This document shows positions 1 through 5,625 of a stretch of 7,174 nt of DNA, piece after piece. Numbering within the stretch: position 1 is the stretch's first letter; each line of letters starts with the position of its first letter. The position numbers were made by a program, and so were the translations under genes. This DNA is from SAR202 cluster bacterium (GTDB taxonomy: Bacteria; Chloroflexota; Dehalococcoidia; Lucifugimonadales; UBA3495), in contig VFHF01000277.1 of NCBI GenBank assembly GCA_009392095.1, positions 1 to 7,174 on the forward strand, written 5' to 3'. The notes beneath the pieces were generated by a model. That model was not told the origin of the DNA and did not search any database. It saw nothing but the letters and a program-made list of their open reading frames with translations.

Positions 1-242
1 AAAAAACATTCTTCAAAACGGTTGACCGCCCGCAGGGACCGGGCCAGACCGCTCCGGGCGTTGATGGTCTGGAAGTGCCGCTCCCCCTGGAATTTCAAAC
101 GGGCCGCCAGAACGTTGCGCAGAACCTCCACCGCCTCCGCGTTCCGTTTGGCTGAGTGGAGTTCCCTTGCTTGGGCCTCTAAGCGGGACAGGGCATCTGG
201 GTTGAATTCTTTGGCTGGAAAGATTAGGTTTGACCTCAGCAA
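1..242 (-). CDS. Partial TPR-repeat protein, C-terminus beyond the window, start uncertain (possible remnant)
   Basis: Reading the minus strand from about 224 to 3 gives an uninterrupted frame. It starts IFPAKEFNPDALSRLEAQAR and later contains AEAVEVLRNVLAARL, GERHFQTINARSGLARSL and NRFEE. The pattern of small and hydrophobic residues, with a long loop holding G-E-x-H and the next helix N-A-R-S-G-L-A, resembles 42-residue kinesin-light-chain-type tetratricopeptide repeats, which mediate protein-protein contacts. No stop occurs, and the frame leaves the window at base 1. There is no ATG. The nearest in-frame alternatives are TTG at 242-240 and GTG at 308-306, neither with a clear SD. The frame runs upstream through a palindromic repeat (249-265), so the 5' end may have been lost or replaced and this could be a pseudogene. 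The repeat assignment is fairly good; gene status is uncertain. Confidence 0.5.
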   Translation of the reverse strand, partial: MLRSNLIFPAKEFNPDALSRLEAQARELHSAKRNAEAVEVLRNVLAARLKFQGERHFQTINARSGLARSLRAVNRFEECF

Positions 243-248
243 TTTCGA

Positions 249-265
249 GCGGGTTAAAAACCCGC
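249..265. repeat. Short perfect palindrome, REP-like repeat
   Basis: GCGGGTT (249-255) and AACCCGC (259-265) are perfect inverted complements around a 3-base loop (AAA). The minus strand reads TAGGGGCGGGTTTTTAACCC from 269, close to the CCGCCCCTAC-type dispersed palindromes I recall from many bacterial intergenic regions. That link is from memory. The hairpin itself is seen directly. No T-run follows on either strand, so it is a poor terminator. It lies just upstream of the TPR fragment and inside its open frame. Confidence 0.45.
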
Positions 266-313
266 CCCTACGCGAACGACATAGTATTTCGATTATCGAC
301 CGCAGCACATAAA

Positions 314-342
314 CGGCCCAACCTGAACCTGTTGAAGGGCCG
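314..342 (-). terminator. Candidate weak intrinsic terminator after the ADH gene
   Basis: Bases 314-318 pair with 338-342 (5 bp) and 319-322 pair with 331-334 (4 bp), leaving a 3-base bulge and an 8-base loop. The stem begins about 21 bases after the stop codon of the ADH-family gene on the minus strand. Only three T residues follow it, so if it terminates it is probably weak or partly Rho-assisted. Its position at the end of the three-gene set is the main support. Confidence 0.35.
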
Positions 343-363
343 GCGCAGGAAACCTTTACCCAA

Positions 364-1569
364 TTAGAACGCCGCCGTCAAAACTCCCATCACCTGCTCA
401 GCAGACGTGATGTAAATCGGGTTGCTGCGAGTGCCGCCGTCGGTGAGCACCAACTCGGCAATCTTGGGCAGGTCTTCTTCCGGTATCTCTAGTTCTCTTA
501 AACGGTGGGGCATCCCCATCCCCATAATGAAGTCGTCAACTGCGCGGGCTGCCGCTTCCGCCGCCGCCTCGTCACTCATACCTCTGGTGTCCAGACCTGC
601 CGACCGGGCCAGCAGCGCCTGCTTGGCGGCGGAAACCGGGCGGTTGAATTCCATGACGTAGGGCTGGGTCACACACGAGGTGTAGCCGTGACCCACCGAG
701 TAGTGCACACCGATGATGTGGCCGATAGCATGGCTAAGCCCCATCGAGAAGTTGGGCGCTCCCATCATAGACATCCAAGCCGCCACTAAACATTGTAGCC
801 GTGCCTCGGGGTCGACGTCCGACTCTCTGGATTTAGGCAGGTAGGTGAAAAGCATCTCTGCCGCGGCCAAGACGGGCGCATCAATGGCTGGCTGGTTGCC
901 AGTGCTGTACAGGCGTTCTATACAGTGGTCTAGGGCTTTGACGCCGGTGGATAGCCACAGCCAGTCCGGAGTGCCCTCGGTCATCACCGGGTCTAGCATT
1001 ATCAGGTCGGCGTAGAGCCTGGGATGGCGCACTCGTATCTTGTGGCCGGCTTGGTCATCCAGCACGTTACCGCCGCCCATATTGAACTCGCCAGCCGACA
1101 GGGTAGTCGGGATAGACACCTGCAGTGGCAGCGATTTCCCGTCCAGGTTGGGTTCGAGCACCATATCCTGGTCTTCGCCTAATTGACGTAACTGGTCGAC
1201 AGTGGTTATGCCCTCGGCCATCAGAACGGCAATCATACGTGCAGCGTCGGAGATGGTGCTGCCGCCTAGGCCTACCAGGGTATCAACGCCGTTGGCTACG
1301 GCCATGTTGGCGGCCTCTATGGCAGTGGATAATGGCGCTCGCTGAATCAGGCCCGAGTAAACCCCAGCGGAAAGGTCACCCAACCCTTCGTTGATACGGC
1401 GGACCGAGTCGGTTTTCTCCGCTACGGTGCGGCCGGACAGAACCAACACCCGTTTGCCGCCCAGCTTCTTGACTTCATCTCTCAGGGAATCGATCTTCTC
1501 GTTTCCGAAAACGATGCGAGTGGGGACTGTAGGATTGAAATCGCCCTGCAGGATGTTTTGCTGGGTCAT
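364..1569 (-). CDS. Iron-containing alcohol dehydrogenase / maleylacetate reductase family protein
   Basis: The 401-residue product has the two-domain layout of the iron-ADH superfamily. An N-terminal dinucleotide-binding part carries VGLGGSTISDAAR (about 99-111, the GGGSxxD-type NAD(P) loop), followed by the SIPTTLSAGE segment (152-161). The C-terminal helical part contains STGVKALDHCIE (207-218), GLSHAIGH (277-284) and SVGHG (291-295). By alignment from memory with E. coli FucO, the three His ligands are present (H215, H280, H294), but the Asp ligand position is Lys211. Maleylacetate reductases also lack that Asp and work without iron, so a reductase of maleylacetate or a related oxo-acid is a reasonable guess. 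At about 400 residues it is longer than typical maleylacetate reductases (about 350-360). GGAG lies 8 bases before the ATG. It sits 13 bp after the cupin gene and is probably last in its operon. The family is certain; the substrate is unknown. Confidence 0.9.
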   Translation of the reverse strand: MTQQNILQGDFNPTVPTRIVFGNEKIDSLRDEVKKLGGKRVLVLSGRTVAEKTDSVRRINEGLGDLSAGVYSGLIQRAPLSTAIEAANMAVANGVDTLVGLGGSTISDAARMIAVLMAEGITTVDQLRQLGEDQDMVLEPNLDGKSLPLQVSIPTTLSAGEFNMGGGNVLDDQAGHKIRVRHPRLYADLIMLDPVMTEGTPDWLWLSTGVKALDHCIERLYSTGNQPAIDAPVLAAAEMLFTYLPKSRESDVDPEARLQCLVAAWMSMMGAPNFSMGLSHAIGHIIGVHYSVGHGYTSCVTQPYVMEFNRPVSAAKQALLARSAGLDTRGMSDEAAAEAAARAVDDFIMGMGMPHRLRELEIPEEDLPKIAELVLTDGGTRSNPIYITSAEQVMGVLTAAF

Positions 1570-1582
1570 ATCTGAATCTCCG

Positions 1583-1948
1583 CTAGGACAGGGGGATGAT
1601 GATGGTGAATCGGTCCTCGTCTCCGATCACGCGGGTTGAGTGACCGGTGCCGGTCATATCCTCGGCTAGGAGCACCGTCCCGGGCCCGTATTGTTTCAGC
1701 GTTCCGTCCGGCAATCCAAGTTCGATAGACCCCGTGAGCGAGATGCTGTACTGCCGCCGGGGCGCGGTGTGAAAGTCTAAAAAATACCCGGCTTTAACCA
1801 TACGGAATGAGATGCCGGGGGTTTGTTCGATGGGCGACGCCAGGCCATGGGCTCCTTCAGTATCAAGAAATTCCGTCATCTCGAATTCTTTCTCTTCAAT
1901 CACGGAGGTCTCATCCGGTCCGGTAAAAACGTGCACAAATTTAGGCAT
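1583..1948 (-). CDS. Small single-domain cupin protein
   Basis: A 121-residue protein starting MPKFVHVF. It has a cupin beta-barrel pattern: G54-x5-H60-T-A62-x3-Q66-x6-G73 fits cupin motif 1 in spacing, but Ala replaces the second His and Gln replaces the Glu. A second motif region (YGPGTVLLAEDMTGTGHSTR, 87-106) supplies H103. With only H60 and H103 as obvious ligands, metal binding may be altered or absent; binding or isomerase-type roles are possible. HxAPRRQ appears, from memory, to be a recurring variant in a cupin subfamily. An upstream ATG at 2017 would give 144 residues, but that N-terminal piece is polar, overlaps the preceding gene by 29 bp and lacks cupin character. The 1948 start has GGAG at 7-base spacing. 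Its place between the monooxygenase and the ADH-family gene implies a shared pathway. Confidence 0.82.
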   Translation of the reverse strand: MPKFVHVFTGPDETSVIEEKEFEMTEFLDTEGAHGLASPIEQTPGISFRMVKAGYFLDFHTAPRRQYSISLTGSIELGLPDGTLKQYGPGTVLLAEDMTGTGHSTRVIGDEDRFTIIIPLS

Positions 1949-1955
1949 CTCTTCA

Positions 1956-1959
1956 CTCC
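1956..1959 (-). promoter_or_regulatory. Ribosome binding site that sets the cupin start
   Basis: GGAG on the minus strand lies 7 bases before the ATG at 1948. This is why the shorter cupin product was chosen over the 2017 start, whose upstream region lies inside the monooxygenase coding sequence. Confidence 0.65.
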
Positions 1960-1988
1960 GATGTGGGCTGTCAGCGGACTGCTTCCAG

Positions 1989-3041
1989 CTAGTTGAGTTT
2001 TGGGGCGACCTTTTCATTGATCAATTGGACGGCCTTTATTTGGTGCTCCAACGGCACGCTGCAGCCGAAGTTGACCTCATAGATCACCTGGGTTAGACCC
2101 AGTTCTTCTTGAAGCTGCTGCAGCCGATCCACCACCGATTCTGGGGTTCCGTAGACGACAGTGTTGGCCAGCACGTCTTCGTAGGACATTGCCTTCAGAC
2201 GTTCCGCTTGGGCCGCTCGGTCGTCACCGGCCGTGATTCCTGCGTCACCAATGGACTGGGTTACCACGTTGATCAGCCGTTGCATCTGGAACATGGTGCT
2301 TTCTTTGGGTTCGGAATAGGCCTTCTCCTTCGTCTCGGCCACGTACACCGGCACCCTCAGCCCCACGCCCACCGTTCCGGTGTGACCTGCTTTTTTCCGG
2401 GCGGCATGAAACTCGGCGACGAGGGGCTTAAGGTCCAAAAGCGTGGACACCCGCGAAGGATTGATGAAGATGGGATATCCCATGCGTCCAACCAATTCGA
2501 AGGTATCGGCGGAAGTGGCGCCGATTCTGATGGGAGGGTAGGGCTTCTGTAACGGCTTAGGCACCACGCAAAGGTCATCGTACTCATAGAACTTTCCAGA
2601 GAACGAAAACCTCTCGGTAGTCCACGCCTTGAGGATGATCTCCAAACACTCCTCGAACCGGTCCCGGCTCTCCGCGTAATTGAAGCCGTACCCTTGGTAG
2701 ATCCGAGGGAAAGCGGCCCGGCCGATGCCGAAGTCCAAGCGCCCGTCGCTGAGGTGGTCGAGGGTGGCGATCTCTTCGGCGATCTGCACCGGATTGCGAA
2801 GTGGTAGAACATGGACCGCCAGCCCGATCTTGACCTTCTTGGTGCGGGCGGCAACTGCCCCAGCTACGGTGACTGGGGCCGACAGGACAGACCGGCCCGG
2901 ATCGAAGTGATACTCAGCCAGCCAGACTCCCTCGGAGCCCGACTCTTCGGCGGCATCGATCAACTCCATCGAGTCTTTGAATATCTGCGCCTGGGTGGTC
3001 CCCTCCCGCGAGGGGAATTCTACAAAAAGTCCAAACTCCAT
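1989..3041 (-). CDS. LLM-class (luciferase-like) flavin-dependent monooxygenase/oxidoreductase
   Basis: The 350-residue protein has the single TIM-barrel layout of bacterial luciferase-like enzymes, which use reduced FMN (or F420 in some branches) to oxidise or reduce small organic molecules in the cytosol. Diagnostic segments are MEFGLFVEFP (strand 1), EGVWLAEYHF (37-46), VHVLPLRNPVQIAEEIATLD (76-95) followed by HLSDGRLDFGIGR (96-108), the FSGKFYEYDDL/PKPLQKPYPPIRIGA region (147-175), and a C-terminal VVYGTPESVVDRL (295-307). Length is normal for the family. GGAG lies 6 bases before the ATG. The stop is 40 bp from the cupin start, so the two are probably co-transcribed. Motifs alone do not distinguish FMNH2 monooxygenase from F420-dependent members or reveal the substrate; the N-terminal LAEYHF/PLRNP pattern favours the FMN-type alkanal-monooxygenase-like group. 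No companion flavin reductase gene is visible. Confidence 0.9.
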   Translation of the reverse strand: MEFGLFVEFPSREGTTQAQIFKDSMELIDAAEESGSEGVWLAEYHFDPGRSVLSAPVTVAGAVAARTKKVKIGLAVHVLPLRNPVQIAEEIATLDHLSDGRLDFGIGRAAFPRIYQGYGFNYAESRDRFEECLEIILKAWTTERFSFSGKFYEYDDLCVVPKPLQKPYPPIRIGATSADTFELVGRMGYPIFINPSRVSTLLDLKPLVAEFHAARKKAGHTGTVGVGLRVPVYVAETKEKAYSEPKESTMFQMQRLINVVTQSIGDAGITAGDDRAAQAERLKAMSYEDVLANTVVYGTPESVVDRLQQLQEELGLTQVIYEVNFGCSVPLEHQIKAVQLINEKVAPKLN

Positions 3042-3111
3042 TTATGGCTCCATTGGGCGTAAGAGCTGGCAGGGAAAAATCAACCCGCTAATACTACACC
3101 ACCGGCAATGC

Positions 3112-3128
3112 CGAAGCTCGTTGCTTCG
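3112..3128. other. Small hairpin between squalene synthase and monooxygenase genes
   Basis: CGAAGC (3112-3117) and GCTTCG (3123-3128) pair perfectly around a 5-base loop, 25 bp beyond the squalene synthase stop codon. No T-run follows, so it is not a convincing intrinsic terminator. The rest of the 111-bp gap (3042-3152) should contain the promoter of the downstream three-gene set if that set is transcribed separately, but I could not identify a clear -35/-10 pair. Confidence 0.3.
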
Positions 3129-3152
3129 CAGGCTGAATGAGAGAGCCACGGG

Positions 3153-4235
3153 CTAGATCGAGCGCTCAACTTGCCGCCTGAGGGCACGGATCCAACGGCG
3201 GAGGTTCCGGTTGGAGCAAACGGTTAGAAAGGACATGAGCATCATGCGGTAAACCCAGATGCGGCTGACTTTAACAGTTGAGTCGGAGTCCAACCATTTT
3301 CCGCTGCGGGCCAGGCGGGCCAGGGTACCAAGCCCCAAGATCAGCGGCCATAGGCAGGCTAATCGCAAACGTACCGACCGGCGCGGAATCGCCAGCAGGT
3401 ACTCTTCCGCGGCTTCGAAATGCTCCAGGGCCGTCCGCATCCACGGAACCAGTACTTCCCTTGCCCGTTCTTCGCTGGCCGGGACCAGGAGGTCTTCGGG
3501 AGATAGGCCTGCCGCCGCCAACTCGTCGGCCGGAAGATAGCATCGGCCGTTACGCAGGTCACCGGGGATGTCACGCAGCGCATTAGTCAACTGTAAGGCT
3601 TTCCCGAACCGCACCCCCAACTCCGACATCTCCGCCAAGTACAACCCCTTCAGACTCGGGGTATGAGCAGCGGTAACTGCAGTCCAAAACTCTCCCACGC
3701 AGCCGGCCACCAGGTAGGTATAACGGTCCAGATCGGTTCCACTTGGCAGCGCCGCCAAAGCTCCAGAATCGGCATCTGGAAAGACCGTCAGGTCCATCTC
3801 TATGCCCTCGGTCAGCGTAATAACGACCCGCCTGACTTGCTCTTGATCAGCAGCGTCCAACGATTCCATTAGTGCAAAAGAATCAACCAACGAATCAAAC
3901 AGGGCTTGCTCTTCCGGAGAAGACTCGCTATCCAAGGAATTGGAGGTGATATCCTCCAAAACACCAGAGTCAGCTGGCCCAGCAACTTGAGCCCGGAAAG
4001 CAACCAGCACCTCCAGCCGCGCCCCAGTAAACCTGGCCTGCCGACGGTCGGCGATTGTGTCGGCGGTGCGGGCTAGCAGGTAGGCCAAGCCGATAGGTTC
4101 CCGCAGAGGTTTGGGCAGTATGCGAAGAGTCAAGTAGAAAGAACGAGAGACGCCCTTCAGGACATCTTTAAGAAGGCGGTTTCGGCGGGCGGCGTCAATG
4201 CTGGGCAACTCGCCGGGAGTGGTTGTCTGGGACAT
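3153..4235 (-). CDS. Squalene/phytoene synthase family protein, probably squalene synthase type
   Basis: This 360-residue protein belongs to the head-to-head prenyl synthases, which condense two farnesyl (or geranylgeranyl) diphosphates through a cyclopropyl intermediate. Both Mg-diphosphate motifs are present: DTIAD (59-63), after the RSFYLTLRILPKPLREPIGL substrate-pocket region (31-50), and RDIPGD (221-226) within QLTNALRDIPGDLRNGRCYL (215-234). YLVAGCVGEFW (174-184) is also typical. The C-terminal part contains a hydrophobic helix (about 292-306) and ends in KVSRIWVYRMMLMSFL and a basic tail, consistent with membrane association. The RDxxxDLRxGRCYLP variant resembles proteins annotated as farnesyl-diphosphate farnesyltransferase, so squalene for hopanoids or sterols is favoured over phytoene. 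No cyclase or desaturase gene is nearby to confirm this. The start lies 9 bp after the thiI stop with no strong SD, so translational coupling to thiI is likely. Confidence 0.88.
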   Translation of the reverse strand: MSQTTTPGELPSIDAARRNRLLKDVLKGVSRSFYLTLRILPKPLREPIGLAYLLARTADTIADRRQARFTGARLEVLVAFRAQVAGPADSGVLEDITSNSLDSESSPEEQALFDSLVDSFALMESLDAADQEQVRRVVITLTEGIEMDLTVFPDADSGALAALPSGTDLDRYTYLVAGCVGEFWTAVTAAHTPSLKGLYLAEMSELGVRFGKALQLTNALRDIPGDLRNGRCYLPADELAAAGLSPEDLLVPASEERAREVLVPWMRTALEHFEAAEEYLLAIPRRSVRLRLACLWPLILGLGTLARLARSGKWLDSDSTVKVSRIWVYRMMLMSFLTVCSNRNLRRWIRALRRQVERSI

Positions 4236-4244
4236 TAGTATGGG

Positions 4245-5438
4245 TTACCGGGCCAGCGCGGCGGCCTCCGGAGAGGCGAAATGACGTCGCTCGGTATTCT
4301 CGACCGCATCCTTGACGATCTCGTCCACCGAAAGCGACTCCTCCAACCGCAGCACGGTGTCCAGGTCGGCCTTGGTCTCGGGATGTTTCGGAACAAAAAG
4401 GGTGCAGCAGTCCTGATCGGGGAGGATGGAGGTCGTGAAGGTGCCGATGTTCTGGGCCATATTGACGATCTCTTCTTTGTTATGACCGATCAGAGGCCGC
4501 AGTATGGGCATGCCTGCAGACTGGTCGACCACGGCTATGTTCTCCAGGGTCTGGGAGGCAACCTGTCCGCAGCTTTCGCCGGTGATGATCGCCTTGGCCC
4601 GGTTGCGTCTGGCCAGCACCTCCGTGATCCGGACCATAAACCGGCGGTAGAGCACCACCCGGTAGGAGGGCGGGCACGTGAGTATGATCTTCTTCTGGAT
4701 CTCGCCTAGGGGGGCCATGAAGAGATTGGACTCGTATTGGTACCGGTTCAAGTGTTCCACAAGGTCCACCGCTTTCTCCATGGAGGTACGGTCCACCAGC
4801 GGATAGCTGTGGAAATGGACGAACATCGCCTGGCAGCCGCGTTTCATCATCTGCCAGGCCGCCACGGGAGAATCGATCCCCCCAGAGAGCATCACGGCCA
4901 CCTTACCGCTGACTCCTACCGGCAGGCCTCCATGGGCTTTCACCTCGTCGAAATAGATCAAGAACCCGCTGGTCTGTATATCCACATAGATGGATAGCTC
5001 AGGGTACTTCAGGTTCACCTGGGCCCCGGTCAGGTCTTTCACGAAGGTGCCAAGATCACGGTTGATCTCTGCCGAGTTCATAGGGAACCGTTTATCGGCC
5101 CGGTTGGTGGTGATTCGGAAGGAGCTGAAAGTCCGTCCCTCCAGAAGTTCGGGAATCCTGGCTTTCAGGCCATCTAGGTCCTGGGGTAGTTCATAGGCCT
5201 TGTAGAACTTGGCCACGCCGAACACTTCTTTGAGCCGGGACTTGACCTCCGGCCAGCACTCTTCATCTGACAATGTTAGGCCGACCATCAATTGGCCCTT
5301 CCAGATGCGTTCCACACCGGACCCTCTGGTGGCGATGCGGAGGTTGTCGGTTAGTTTGCGCATGAACCAAGGGCGGTTCTTACCCTTCAACGCCAATTCA
5401 TGGGTCTTGACGATTACATGTGATTTGAGTTTTTCCAT
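4245..5438 (-). CDS. thiI: tRNA 4-thiouridine synthase ThiI (rhodanese-less type)
   Basis: ThiI adenylates U8 of tRNA and transfers sulfur to form s4U, a near-UV sensor; in some bacteria it also supplies sulfur for thiazole synthesis. The 397-residue product has an N-terminal ferredoxin-like part starting with KTHELALKGKNR (11-22), a THUMP domain (about 60-165, with SSFRITTNRADKRFP at 105-119), and a PP-loop ATP pyrophosphatase domain with VMLSGGIDSPVAAW (182-195). Other conserved segments are ITGESCGQVASQTLENI (285-301), RPLIGHNKEEI and DQDCCTLFVPKHP (341-353), where C344/C345 include the equivalent of the catalytic Cys344 of E. coli. The C-terminal rhodanese domain of E. coli ThiI (482 aa) is absent, as in Bacillus-type proteins (about 400 aa), so a separate cysteine desulfurase must give sulfur directly. 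It is upstream of the squalene synthase gene (9-bp gap) and downstream of dnaA, with a terminator between. Confidence 0.95.
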   Translation of the reverse strand: MEKLKSHVIVKTHELALKGKNRPWFMRKLTDNLRIATRGSGVERIWKGQLMVGLTLSDEECWPEVKSRLKEVFGVAKFYKAYELPQDLDGLKARIPELLEGRTFSSFRITTNRADKRFPMNSAEINRDLGTFVKDLTGAQVNLKYPELSIYVDIQTSGFLIYFDEVKAHGGLPVGVSGKVAVMLSGGIDSPVAAWQMMKRGCQAMFVHFHSYPLVDRTSMEKAVDLVEHLNRYQYESNLFMAPLGEIQKKIILTCPPSYRVVLYRRFMVRITEVLARRNRAKAIITGESCGQVASQTLENIAVVDQSAGMPILRPLIGHNKEEIVNMAQNIGTFTTSILPDQDCCTLFVPKHPETKADLDTVLRLEESLSVDEIVKDAVENTERRHFASPEAAALAR

Positions 5439-5446
5439 ACGGGCCT

Positions 5447-5477
5447 ATTGTACCCGAAAAACCCGAAATTCCCTCAA
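5447..5477 (-). promoter_or_regulatory. Candidate promoter for thiI, possibly giving a leaderless transcript
   Basis: On the minus strand TTGAGG (5477-5472) and TACAAT (5452-5447) are separated by 19 bases; TACAAT matches the -10 consensus at five of six positions. The -10 box ends 8 bases before the thiI ATG, so transcription would start at or next to the start codon. Only a weak SD-like AGG at short spacing precedes the ATG, which fits a leaderless message. The long spacer lowers confidence. Confidence 0.4.
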
Positions 5478-5503
5478 TCCTTTTTTACGAATGTCGGAAT
5501 TTC
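5465..5503. repeat. 8-bp inverted repeat overlapping the thiI promoter region
   Basis: GAAATTCC (5465-5472) and GGAATTTC (5496-5503) are perfect inverted complements 23 bases apart. The left arm touches the candidate -35 box of thiI. It could be an operator or a chance match; an 8-bp repeat in under 200 bp is not strongly significant. Confidence 0.25.
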
Positions 5504-5538
5504 ATTCTGCATCGGTTTGTCTCAGAGAAAACGGGGTC

Positions 5539-5567
5539 AAAAAACGTCCCTCTTTCATAAAGGGGGA
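5539..5567 (-). terminator. Intrinsic terminator downstream of dnaA
   Basis: On the minus strand TCCCCCTTT (5567-5559), loop ATG, AAAGAGGGA (5555-5547) form a 9-position stem with one C-A mismatch, followed after two bases by six T residues (5544-5539). It starts 58 bases after the dnaA stop codon and ends before the thiI promoter candidate. Stem, loop and T-run all fit a Rho-independent terminator, separating dnaA from thiI transcription. Confidence 0.75.
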
Positions 5568-5580
5568 CTACAGGGGGATT
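5547..5580. repeat. C/G-rich palindromic repeat unit forming the dnaA terminator
   Basis: The plus strand carries AGGGGGA twice (5561-5567 and 5572-5578), and the first copy also pairs with TCCCTCTTT (5547-5555). The minus-strand reading AATCCCCCT...TCCCCCTTT...AAAGAGGGA resembles dispersed palindromic repeats (AATCCCCC / TCCCCCTTT type) that I recall from intergenic regions of many unrelated bacteria. Family membership is from memory; the internal repeat structure is seen directly. Confidence 0.5.
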
Positions 5581-5625
5581 TTCGCGCTCCGCCCAAGTCT
5601 AACCTGTTCAAAGCCACCCAACCCC

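Noticed and set aside
22..312. Plus-strand 96-codon ORF
   Set aside because: It is antisense to the TPR-like frame, runs through the palindromic repeat, has low-complexity Arg/Ser-rich composition and no recognisable domain.
1949..2017. Longer cupin N-terminus starting at 2017
   Set aside because: It overlaps the monooxygenase by 29 bp, the extra 23 residues are polar and un-cupin-like, and the ATG at 1948 has a well-spaced GGAG.
3042..3152. Promoter for the monooxygenase operon, including TAGTAT on the minus strand
   Set aside because: TAGTAT resembles a -10 box, but no -35-like hexamer lies at suitable spacing.
5453..5468. Tandem CCCGAAA motif near thiI as an operator or CRISPR-like repeat
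   Set aside because: Only two short copies of a 7-base motif with no spacer structure; likely chance.
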